DNA of 13,056 bases. Source: an uncultured Lachnospiraceae bacterium. GTDB taxonomy: Bacteria > Bacillota > Clostridia > Lachnospirales > Lachnospiraceae. Shown piece by piece: positions 1 to 6,331 of this stretch (positions within the stretch are counted from its first letter, which is position 1; every line of letters starts with the position of its first letter). Under the pieces are notes generated by a model. That model searched no databases. It saw nothing but the letters and a program-made list of their open reading frames with translations, and was not told the DNA's origin. The DNA lies in the NCBI GenBank assembly GCA_910580005.1, contig CAJTXH010000084.1, positions 1 through 13,056 on the forward strand. Reading direction: 5' to 3'. The position numbers were made by a program, and so were the translations under genes.

Positions 1-578
1 ATTCCTGCAGTTCTTTATAAAATAACGGGTGGTTTCCTTTTAATGCTGCCACATAGCCACCTTTCCCGTATATAACTGCTTCCACTGTTTCTTTCTGGGT
101 ATTAAGGGCATCCCATGTTATAATTTTCCCCTTTATGTCCATTTTCCCAAGAAGGACTGGCCCTGTGGGGATTTCATTTGTTTTTTCCTTTATAAATTCC
201 TGCCCTATGCAAAAACCACAACTCGGTGAGTATAAATTTAATGCCTGTAATGGTTTTACAGCACCATTGTGCCCCTGTATCCTTTTTGGGCCCTGCTTTC
301 TTTGCCATCCATTGAAAGTATTTCCTTTTCCTGCCCCTGTCCCATAATGACATTATGCGCATCATTTACCAGTTTTTCAAGTGACTGTACAACAGCCTGG
401 TAAAAATATGCTGCCCCAGTGTTTCCTGCTACTATCCTTATAGTATCAGAAGATTGCACACCATTAGGAAGTTCCAGGTATTTTTTAAGCCACTTTTCTT
501 TCTGCCGTGCAAAATCTGCTGTTTCCTCTTTAAAAACAGTGAATATACCAGGATAAATGCATGAATGGACATTTTCTG
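1..578 (-). pseudogene. ISAs1-family transposase remnant (truncated, frameshifted)
   Basis: Read on the minus strand, two frames join into one transposase. The upstream frame (about 570 to 262) contains EKWLKKYLELPNGV followed by SSDTIRIVAGN and SMDGKESR, matching the N-terminal ISAs1-associated domain and the start of the DDE catalytic domain (DGKESR). The downstream frame (about 261 to 1) contains CGFCIGQEF, EKTNEIP, then WDALNTQKETVEAV and YVAALKGNHP, the typical ISAs1 core. A frameshift at about 252-262 separates them, and in-frame stops precede the start region near 590. The 3' part runs off the left window edge, so the C-terminal catalytic residue cannot be seen. No start codon with a ribosome binding site and no clear terminal inverted repeat was found. 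The call rests on recognised sequence patterns of the family; inactivity is inferred from the frameshift and missing 5' end. Confidence 0.8.
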
Positions 579-585
579 GTATAAT
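577..585 (+). promoter_or_regulatory. Extended -10 promoter for the leader/MFS transcript
   Basis: The string TGGTATAAT is a perfect extended -10 element (TGnTATAAT). No good -35 box is seen 16-18 bp upstream, which is tolerable for extended -10 promoters. A start near 592 would give a 5' leader of about 235 nt before the efflux gene, enough to hold the leader peptide and hairpins. The site lies at the edge of the transposase remnant. Confidence 0.5.
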
Positions 586-667
586 TTATGTGTCAGTTAC
601 AGGGGGCTGGAAAAGGACAAATACCACAACGGAAGGATGAAGGGAAAATGAAGGAGGTGAAATAAAA

Positions 668-748
668 ATGCTTTGTCATATTTTCATTGATTTAAGTTCT
701 TATCTCTGTGCAAGGTCTGATAGTGGGACGATGTTTGCGCAGAGATAA
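668..748 (+). CDS. 26-aa regulatory leader peptide upstream of the efflux gene
   Basis: A short ORF reads MLCHIFIDLSSYLCARSDSG then TMFAQR. It is preceded by a textbook Shine-Dalgarno, AAGGAGGTG at 651-659, eight nt from the ATG, which is stronger than the site of the downstream transporter gene. The last codons and the stop lie inside the right arm of a 13-bp hairpin (699-711 with 737-749). A strongly initiated mini-ORF whose codons cover mutually exclusive stems, just ahead of a putative antibiotic-efflux gene, is the usual layout of ribosome-stalling attenuation, as in erm, msr and mef leaders. The peptide sequence itself was not recognised, and stalling on it is an inference. Confidence 0.6.
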   Translation: MLCHIFIDLSSYLCARSDSGTMFAQR

Positions 749-811
749 GGAATAATCGTCCTAAAACGGATTTTGCACTTATCAGAAGCGGAAATATATC
801 TAAATGATAAG
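699..811 (+). promoter_or_regulatory. Attenuator: competing hairpins controlling the MFS gene
   Basis: Four segments can pair in alternative ways. Segment 1 (699-711) pairs with segment 2 (737-749) over 13 positions with one G-T wobble. Segment 3 (778-784, CTTATCA) pairs perfectly with segment 4 (805-811, TGATAAG), which overlaps the start of the MFS Shine-Dalgarno AAGGAG at 809-814. Segment 2 also carries GATAAG (744-749), able to pair with CTTATC of segment 3, so release of 2 could free 4. A further 8-bp stem (725-732 with 755-762, one wobble) crosses stem 1:2. A ribosome stalled in the leader ORF would occupy segment 1, shift pairing to 2:3 and expose the transporter's ribosome binding site. 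The pairings are seen directly; the mechanism is inferred by analogy with erm-type translational attenuation. Confidence 0.55.
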
Positions 812-825
812 GAGAGTAAAATTCG

Positions 826-2118
826 ATGAAACAATTCAGAAAATATATTTTATTATGGGCAACGCAGAGCGTTTCTCAGCTGGGCAGTGCTATGACAGGT
901 TTTGCCCTTACACTGTGGGCATACACGCAGACTCATTCGGCGATGGCTGTTTCACTAATGGCTTTCTGCAATTATGTCCCATATATTATAGTCAGTTTGT
1001 TTGTGGGAACTTTTGTGGACAGGCATAGCAAAAAGGCTATAATGTTGGTTTCAGACAGCCTCGCTGCTATCTGTACGTTGGGTGTGCTTGCTCTTTCGGC
1101 AACAGATAATCTGCATATTTGGCATATATATGCGGTGAACGCTGTGATTGGTTTTATGAATGCTTTTCAGCAACCTGCGTCCTCTGTTGCGGTAAGCAGA
1201 CTTGTTCCAAAAGAAAAACTGTCCAATGTAAGCGGAATGAACTCCTTTTCTGCTAATCTTGTGACAATACTAAATCCGGTTTTATCTTCTCCTATTTTTT
1301 CAATAGGTGGATTGGGAACAATTTTGCTGATTGACCTGCTGAGTTTTTCAGGGGCATTTTTGGTGTTGCTGATAGTCATCCGTATTCCGGATGAACCATC
1401 CGCTGTTGTACAGAAAGAGAAACGGCAATCTGCATTTTCAGGTACAAGAGAGGGATTTATATTTTTAGGGAAACAAAGAGGACTGCTTGCAATCATGCTG
1501 ACAATGGCACTCATAAATTTCTGTTCAAGGCTGACTTACGAAAATGTGCTGTCACCTATGGTACTTGCACGAAGCGGAGATAACAGTTTTGTTCTTGGTA
1601 TGGTAAACGCAGTTATGGGTGCAGGCGGCATTATTGGAGGGATTATCGTTTCTGTAAAAAGACCCTCAAAACGCAATGCCCGTATGATGTATGTTTCGGC
1701 AGCATTGTCTTTTTTGTTTGGCGATTTGCTGATGGCTGTGGGAAGAAACGCATATGTATGGTGCGCGGCAGGGATTGCTGCAAGTCTGCCAATCCCTTTT
1801 ATTATTGCAGGAAACAATGTCATAATGTACAACCATGTGCCGGAAGAAATGCAAGGACGGTTGTTTGCTGTCCGGAATGCAATACAGTCCGGAACAGTCC
1901 CCTTTGGAATACTTTTGGGAGGTCTGTTAGCAGATTATGTTTTTGAACCGTTTATGGCATCGGAAAGTGCATTAACTTCCGCTTTGAGTATCTTTGTGGG
2001 AACAGGGGCAGGCAGTGGAATGGCATTGATGTTCCTATGTACGGGTGTAACGGGTTTTCTTGTGAGCTGCGTTTCCTATGGCAATAAAAATATCAAATCA
2101 TTAGATGACAAAGAATAA
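826..2118 (+). CDS. MFS transporter, macrolide-efflux (Mef/DHA3) type
   Basis: A 430-residue polytopic membrane protein of the major facilitator superfamily, about 12 hydrophobic spans, probably exporting a drug by proton antiport. The start MKQFRKYILLWATQSVSQLG is characteristic of the Mef-like group, where the first helix carries a W-x-x-Q-S-x-S pattern. MFS motif A is visible at residues 61-70 (GTFVDRHSKK) in the loop after helix 2. Length fits the family (about 400-430). The ATG at 826 follows AAGGAGAG, which the upstream attenuator can sequester. The gene stands alone and is bounded by a transposase remnant on the left and a palindrome on the right. By eye its codon use (more CTG, CGG, CCG, GTC) is richer in G/C than the right-hand genes, which fits acquisition by transfer. 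The substrate cannot be told from sequence; macrolide or another ribosome-targeting drug is suggested by the leader peptide. Confidence 0.8.
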   Translation: MKQFRKYILLWATQSVSQLGSAMTGFALTLWAYTQTHSAMAVSLMAFCNYVPYIIVSLFVGTFVDRHSKKAIMLVSDSLAAICTLGVLALSATDNLHIWHIYAVNAVIGFMNAFQQPASSVAVSRLVPKEKLSNVSGMNSFSANLVTILNPVLSSPIFSIGGLGTILLIDLLSFSGAFLVLLIVIRIPDEPSAVVQKEKRQSAFSGTREGFIFLGKQRGLLAIMLTMALINFCSRLTYENVLSPMVLARSGDNSFVLGMVNAVMGAGGIIGGIIVSVKRPSKRNARMMYVSAALSFLFGDLLMAVGRNAYVWCAAGIAASLPIPFIIAGNNVIMYNHVPEEMQGRLFAVRNAIQSGTVPFGILLGGLLADYVFEPFMASESALTSALSIFVGTGAGSGMALMFLCTGVTGFLVSCVSYGNKNIKSLDDKE

Positions 2119-2195
2119 ATATAGATAAGAAAGCAGTACAGTATAAAAGACATCCTTATAGAGCAAATTCCAGTTTATCATACTAATTAACTCAC

Positions 2196-2300
2196 TATAT
2201 TACCATAACACAACAGCGGCGGACAGTACAAGCTATCCGCCGCTGTTCTTGCCACAAGATACTGTCAACTTCCGCAATATATCACCAATGTGGTAATATA
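2196..2300. repeat. Nested inverted repeats, possible small palindromic element
   Basis: An outer 10-bp perfect inverted repeat, TATATTACCA (2196-2205) and TGGTAATATA (2291-2300), encloses the 12-bp hairpin at 2212-2247. The element spans 105 bp. No target-site duplication is visible at the ends, so a MITE-like origin is only a possibility. Confidence 0.35.
2212..2247 (+). terminator. 12-bp GC-rich hairpin after the MFS gene
   Basis: AACAGCGGCGGA (2212-2223) pairs perfectly with TCCGCCGCTGTT (2236-2247) around a 12-nt loop. It is the most GC-rich stem in the window and lies 93 bp after the MFS stop, so a terminator is likely. The T tract after it is poor (CTTGCC), so it may instead be part of a repeat element. 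Confidence 0.45.
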
Positions 2301-2319
2301 TACATTGATGTAAGGGTAT

Positions 2320-2514
2320 ATGAAACCAATTATTAGAAAAATAAATTTTTCAGATATTATTCTTTTTGTATTAGGATTATTAAATACAAGCTTTGATTTT
2401 GAAAGAATTAATGCCGTATTATCAAAAGCAAGAGATAAAGTACAGATACAGCAGAATATATTTGATTTGCCCTGTTCTGTTGCCGGCAAAGTTGACGGAA
2501 TTAGTAGATTTTAG
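2320..2514 (+). CDS. Unrecognised 64-aa ORF, possibly a gene fragment
   Basis: The ORF encodes a 64-residue product starting MKPIIRKINFSDIILFVLGL and containing a charged stretch (FERINAVLSKARDKVQ). TAAGGG lies 5 nt upstream of the ATG, a modest ribosome binding site. An overlapping +1 frame stays open to 2578 and reads LPAKLTELVDFSRI, which looks at least as protein-like as the end of this frame. The two may be one gene broken near 2460-2490, in keeping with the frameshifts in the next gene. No family was recognised. It occupies the otherwise gene-free stretch between the MFS hairpin and the LRR gene; chance coding is quite possible. Confidence 0.25.
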   Translation: MKPIIRKINFSDIILFVLGLLNTSFDFERINAVLSKARDKVQIQQNIFDLPCSVAGKVDGISRF

Positions 2515-2594
2515 TAGAATTAAAGCGTATCAAGGGGACTTGCCTGTTTTATTATTTTATTCCGCTGGCAGAATGTAGAGGAATGGGGGATTTT

Positions 2595-3893
2595 ATGAAT
2601 AAAAAACATAGAAAATATTTTAAAAAATTATTATGCTGGTGCTGTATTTTTTTTATGTATTACTTCTAAAGCTGTGGCAGCAATTAATATTGGAGAAATA
2701 TATGCGTTTCCAGATGGTTCACTTTTATTCCGTGTATATGGTGGTAATTCTGTAATGGTATGTGGTTATAATGAAGAAAACAACAGTCAAAAGGAACTTG
2801 ATATTGAAACAAAATATAAGCTTGAAGACCATGATGGAAGTATATATACAGATGAAGATGGACACAAGATAGATTTTCAGGTAACAGGAATTGAAGACTG
2901 GGTTTTTGCAAATAACCAGGTCTTTAAATATACAAATATTAAGGCAGGCACAGGAATGAAGATTGGAAAATCTGCTTTTGATGGTGTAGAAGTACAAGAA
3001 GGCGGTGTACGCATATCTGGCATTGAACTTACAGAAACTGGAGAATCTGCATTTGCAAATTCAAATATCCAGGGGGGATATGGGAGTTGAGTGTATGAAT
3101 GGTTCTATCAGGGCGGGAGCTTTCAGGAATATGAATTTATCTGGAAGGATAGATAGATATATTTGGAATAATAGATACATTGGAGGAGTATGCACTGGCT
3201 GGCATGTCAATATCTGGGATTTCAATGCCTGCCATAATTTTCCATATGGGAAACGGGGGTTATAAGGATACCCATCTGGGAAACCATGTCATACCTTTAA
3301 GCAATTCTCTTAAAACGATTGGTTCAAGAGTATTTGAAGGGACAAATCTTAAGGGCATACAGCTTCCAGAATATGATACAGTGGAATATGCAGCACCTGA
3401 TGTTTTTGAAGAAGGGATGTTAATTATTATACCAGAAGGACTGTCAAACTTAGATGTATTTCATTTTGACCAGTACCAGAACCTTACGTTCCAGACTGCG
3501 GAAGGCTTATCTGATAATAGTCCGGTAATACAATATTTAGATAAAAACAGGCTTGTATATAAAAAAGGAGAAAATGGCAAACTGATTTATCCAGAATATA
3601 TTGCAGAGCCAACGGAAACACCAAAACCAACAGTAACACCATATTTAACGCCAGGGCCAGCGGTTGCGCAATCACCAGCACCATCAGAAATCCAGCCAGA
3701 AAAGGCAGATTCTTTAAATAAAACCAATAAAAATAATACATATAAATCTGGCAGACTTAAATACCATTTACTTGGAAAAAATAAAGCATCTGTAGCAGGG
3801 GCAGCTAATAAAAATATTACCAGCGTTTCAATACCAGGAACAGTGACAATAAAAGGAAAGCTGTACCAGGTGGATAAAATAGAAAAACGGGCG
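2595..3893 (+). pseudogene. Secreted leucine-rich repeat (BspA-type) surface protein, frameshifted and truncated
   Basis: With three single-frame corrections one reading is obtained. It starts at the ATG at 2595 after GGGGGA, with a signal peptide (MNKKHRKYFKKLLCWCCIFL, then cleavage near AVAA). LRR_5-like segments follow, with the pattern xxGxxAFxxxxI (GKSAFDGVEVQ, GESAFANSNIQG, AGAFRNMNLSG, EEYALAGMSISG, GSRVFEGTNLKG). Next come a Thr/Pro-rich linker (EPTETPKPTVTP...) and the start of a second LRR block (ITSVSIPGTVTIKGKLYQVD). The frame changes by +1 at a T8 run (2647-2654), a G6 run (3072-3077) and a GATA triplet repeat (3148-3159). Removing one T, one G and one GATA unit restores the full frame. 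At 3891-3896 homology stops inside KIEKRA and gives way to an antisense kinase fragment, so the C-terminus is lost. Such proteins are exported surface adhesin-like proteins in gut Firmicutes; the ligand is unknown. Confidence 0.75.
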
Positions 3894-4033
3894 TTGCCAT
3901 CTGGGATGTATTGTTCAGGAGGGGCATATCCGGATTTTAATATAACAGTATGCTGTCCGCCAGTGATATCTTCGTGGCTGGCAGCACCAAAGTCAATTAA
4001 ATGCATGTGGTTATCAGTACCAAGAACCAGGTT
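3893..4033 (-). pseudogene. Fragment of a Hanks-type Ser/Thr protein kinase
   Basis: Read on the minus strand, about 47 residues give NLVLGTDNHMHLIDFGAASH followed by a short activation loop and VILKSGYAPPEQYIPDGN. This holds the catalytic-loop Asn, the DFG magnesium-binding motif and the APE-equivalent (APPEQY), in the order and spacing of bacterial Hanks kinases of the KPGYAPPEQY type. The N-lobe, the HRD residues and the C-lobe are absent, so it cannot be active. Its left edge meets the truncated leucine-rich repeat gene and its right edge meets the truncated FHA domain of the response regulator, overlapping its last codons in another frame. The likely origin is deletion on both sides of a kinase gene that once lay beside the FHA-containing regulator. 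Confidence 0.8.
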
Positions 4034-5030
4034 TTAAAATATATGTTTCATATGGCAGAAGCCGTTTACTGCCATTTACAAAAGTCCCGTTATTAGAGTA
4101 ATCCATAACTTCATATTCCATTGTATCATGCTGGTAAATTATGGAGCAGTGGCTTCTGCTGACAAGTGGAAGGTTAATAATTACATAAGCCGTCTTCCCG
4201 TCACGCCCGACAAATATTTTTTGTCCAGGATAGAAGCGTATAATAGAGCCAAGATATGTGCCATGTGTACAAATTAATGCACCATAATCTGTATGATATG
4301 TACAAGGCATAGCTGTAGTATTTTTATTATTCCTGTTAAAATCTTTATTAAGCAGTTCTTTGCATTCTGCTTTGTAACGTGAGCTTATCGGAATCCTGGT
4401 ATTCTGGATGCTGATATAAGAATTTGTATAAGCCGTTATTTTATCTGTTGCAACAAGATAACTCTGGTGGCAGCGTATAAACCCGTAATTTAAGGAGCTG
4501 GCAATCACGTCAAGTTTCTGGTAGCAGCAATAGTCGCCATCTATTGTATGTATTATTATTTTGCGCAGGTCGCTTTCAACATATAAAATAGAAGAAAAAG
4601 GTATTCTTCTTGTAATTCCTTGGAAAGAAACTTCAAGATGCCTGTCCAGGGGACAAAAGTTGTCCAGATAGCGTAGCAGTTTTTTCTTAATATCCTGTTC
4701 TGAAACAGGTTTTAAAAGATATGCGAAAGCATTGTAATGATAACATTCATAAACATATTCAGAAGAAGCTGTTACAAAAACCAGGCTTGTTTCTGGACAA
4801 TGGCTGCATATGTATTGTGCAGCATACACCCATTTTTTGTTATTCATCATTATATCCATAAAGACAAGATTGCAGTTAAATGTGCCTGCATCAATTTCAT
4901 GGATAATTTCCTCACTATCTTGAAAAAGAAAGTGTTTCAATTCACTAGTGGAAAACATAATATGTTCAATAATATTATATAATTTACTGGAAAATTCAGG
5001 ATTATCATCACAAATTCCTATTGTTATCAT
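4014..5030 (-). CDS. Response regulator with receiver, LytTR and FHA domains (3' truncated)
   Basis: A 338-residue protein in which three domains are visible. Residues 1-120 form a receiver with the acidic pair CDDN, phospho-acceptor Asp59 in LVFMDIMM, Thr87 and Lys107 (LLKP). Residues about 132-228 form a LytTR DNA-binding domain (ILYVESDLRKIIIHT, then FIRCHQSYLVA). Residues about 263-336 form an FHA phosphothreonine-binding domain (VGRDG, SRSH, NNGTFVNG). FHA domains should end with one more strand after LKPGS, but here the frame runs to WY and stops exactly where the kinase fragment begins, so the last strand is missing. The ATG at 5028-5030 is preferred because GAGG precedes it by 6 nt; an ATG at 5042 is the alternative. 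Fusion of a phospho-Thr reader to a LytTR regulator, next to a Ser/Thr kinase scrap, suggests former cross-talk between two-component and Hanks signalling. No cognate histidine kinase is in the window. It may be a pseudogene or still partly functional. Confidence 0.8.
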   Translation of the reverse strand: MITIGICDDNPEFSSKLYNIIEHIMFSTSELKHFLFQDSEEIIHEIDAGTFNCNLVFMDIMMNNKKWVYAAQYICSHCPETSLVFVTASSEYVYECYHYNAFAYLLKPVSEQDIKKKLLRYLDNFCPLDRHLEVSFQGITRRIPFSSILYVESDLRKIIIHTIDGDYCCYQKLDVIASSLNYGFIRCHQSYLVATDKITAYTNSYISIQNTRIPISSRYKAECKELLNKDFNRNNKNTTAMPCTYHTDYGALICTHGTYLGSIIRFYPGQKIFVGRDGKTAYVIINLPLVSRSHCSIIYQHDTMEYEVMDYSNNGTFVNGSKRLLPYETYILKPGSWY

Positions 5031-5042
5031 ATGTTGCCTCAT

Positions 5043-5585
5043 TTCTTATGCTGTATCTGGCTGGTGTATGTATTATTGCATTAGCTTGTTGTAAAATAAA
5101 CAATAACATTTTATCATAGAAAGATTGGAAAATAAAACGGATTACTTTTGGTTTATTATATTTTTTATTACATCAAACAGACAAATTATTACATGGCATC
5201 TTTCGGGTGCTTATTACTTTACAGGGAATTATTAGTGGTATTATAGTTATGGTATATGCTGGTAAGATAAACAACCTGCTTGATATGTCCTTAAGCTTTT
5301 TTTCCAGGAATGTTAAGATTAAAGAAGCTACAAATATTTTAAGGCAGATTAAATTCCAGAACTTAGCGGTTCTTGGCATTTTTTATAAAATTTGATTTAT
5401 TGTTTATTAATTAGTTTTATATATCATAGCATCAATGTATATTTTATCATATTAAAACTATTGTTATATTATGTATTAATCCGGTTGTCAAGCAAAAAAA
5501 TAATTTATTTTAATAGAATTATAAATCTAAATGTGGTACAATAACCAGTATTAAAAATATTAAAATACTAGGTGGAATTAATTTT
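5043..5585. other. AT-rich 540-bp spacer
   Basis: This very AT-rich stretch separates the divergent response regulator and the 116-aa hypothetical gene. It should hold both promoters. On the plus strand TACAAT at 5537-5542 is a possible -10 for the downstream gene, without a convincing -35. Imperfect arms TAGTTTTA (5412-5419) and TAAAACTA (5453-5460) could pair, but this is weak in such AT-rich DNA. The only sizeable frame is the doubtful hydrophobic ORF at 5207-5395. Confidence 0.4.
5207..5395 (+). CDS. Doubtful 62-aa hydrophobic ORF
   Basis: A GTG-started frame of 62 residues. It contains a hydrophobic stretch (TLQGIISGIIVMVYAG) and a basic amphipathic C-terminal half. The frame is open upstream to about 5130 and reads FGLLYFLLHQTDKLLHGIF there, so about 85 codons with two hydrophobic segments are possible. 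No good ribosome binding site is seen, and AT-rich DNA readily yields hydrophobic frames. It could be a relic of a membrane protein gene. No family recognised. Confidence 0.15.
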   Translation: MLITLQGIISGIIVMVYAGKINNLLDMSLSFFSRNVKIKEATNILRQIKFQNLAVLGIFYKI

Positions 5586-5936
5586 ATGGGAAATATGAAT
5601 AGCCGGAGTTCTTTTTATGATATTAAGTCATTTTATAATAAAAATGCAAAGTTAAAAGCAAGCTATAAGGGGATGCGTTACCAGGTAGAGCAGGCAGCAG
5701 CAGAACAGGAGGATGGAAATTCTGTTAAGAAACTTAAGGCATATGTCTGGCCTGAGCCGTTTTGCTTTGAAAAAACCCCGGACAAGTATAAAAAGACAAT
5801 GGAATTTGAATATAATGAAGAAGGGCTGGATGCAGCATATAAATGGGTTTGTGGGTGTTATTTAAACAACCAGGAAAAGTGGGAGCATGCAATGAAGTTT
5901 CCATTAGAATTAGTGAAAGAAATGGAACTTGTATAG
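5586..5936 (+). CDS. Conserved hypothetical protein, 116 aa
   Basis: A soluble, charged protein of 116 residues with no signal peptide or membrane span. Visible blocks are SFYDIKSFYNKNAKLKASYK, GMRYQVE, an acidic and variable linker, then VWPEPFCFEKTPDKYK and a C-terminal helix-rich part (YNEEGLDAAYKWVCGCYLNN). The SFYDI...ASYKGMRY and VWPEPF...EKTP blocks resemble small uncharacterised proteins I associate with Lachnospiraceae, but I cannot assign a function. The ATG follows GGTGG at 10 nt, a slightly long but usable spacing. It lies 70 bp ahead of the Cys-rich 77-aa gene and may share its transcript. Confidence 0.6.
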   Translation: MGNMNSRSSFYDIKSFYNKNAKLKASYKGMRYQVEQAAAEQEDGNSVKKLKAYVWPEPFCFEKTPDKYKKTMEFEYNEEGLDAAYKWVCGCYLNNQEKWEHAMKFPLELVKEMELV

Positions 5937-6006
5937 GATATAATAGATACAGATATAGGGAATTATAACAAGCCAGACTATAACAAGGGCTGTAAGGGGG
6001 ACTATA

Positions 6007-6240
6007 ATGCAGACAAGGAAATGGATTGAGGAAGGTTTTTGCCCTGTTGACAGGTATAACTGCCTTATGCCTGTTGAGTATGAAGCAGAAGATAGCAATG
6101 GCAAGGTTAAGGATTTTCATAAAAAGAGAATGGTATGCAGGCATGTTTTAAATGGAAGCTGTGACAAGGAAACAGAATGTGTATTTTTCCAGAATGCACC
6201 AGATGTCCTTGGTGCAAATGTTATATGGTATGATGGTTAA
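6007..6240 (+). CDS. Small cysteine-rich hypothetical protein, 77 aa
   Basis: A 77-residue protein with five cysteines, at positions 12, 19, 44, 52 and 58, in the pattern CPx5C and then CRHx5Cx5C. The spacing, together with His46, could bind zinc or an iron-sulfur centre, but no known metal-binding family was recognised. A GGGGG run stands about 6 nt upstream of the ATG. The gene follows the 116-aa hypothetical on the same strand and precedes nth by 91 bp of AT-rich DNA. There is no signal peptide, so a cytoplasmic location is likely. Protein-like composition and a ribosome binding site support it as real; its role is unknown. Confidence 0.6.
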   Translation: MQTRKWIEEGFCPVDRYNCLMPVEYEAEDSNGKVKDFHKKRMVCRHVLNGSCDKETECVFFQNAPDVLGANVIWYDG

Positions 6241-6331
6241 TATAATAGAAAAATTTCTATAACAATAATATTTTATTTAATAAAAAATTTTATGCAGATG
6301 ACAATGTTCTATAAAGTGAGGTTTAGGTTTT

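Noticed and set aside
637..665. Two tiny ORFs (4 and 5 codons) before the leader peptide
   Set aside because: They overlap the leader's own Shine-Dalgarno and lack a site of their own; probably chance ATG codons.
3587..3892. Continuation of the minus-strand frame beyond the kinase fragment
   Set aside because: Kinase similarity ends at about 3893; further left the frame is only the complement of the Thr/Pro linker and LRR gene.
3894..4037. C-terminal 47 codons of the plus-strand LRR frame
   Set aside because: This stretch is the antisense reading of the kinase fragment and has no LRR pattern, so it is not counted as part of the protein.
5734..6144. Minus-strand frame of 136 codons
   Set aside because: It is opposite the 116-aa and Cys-rich genes and has a low-complexity Leu/Ser/Tyr/Pro composition typical of a shadow.
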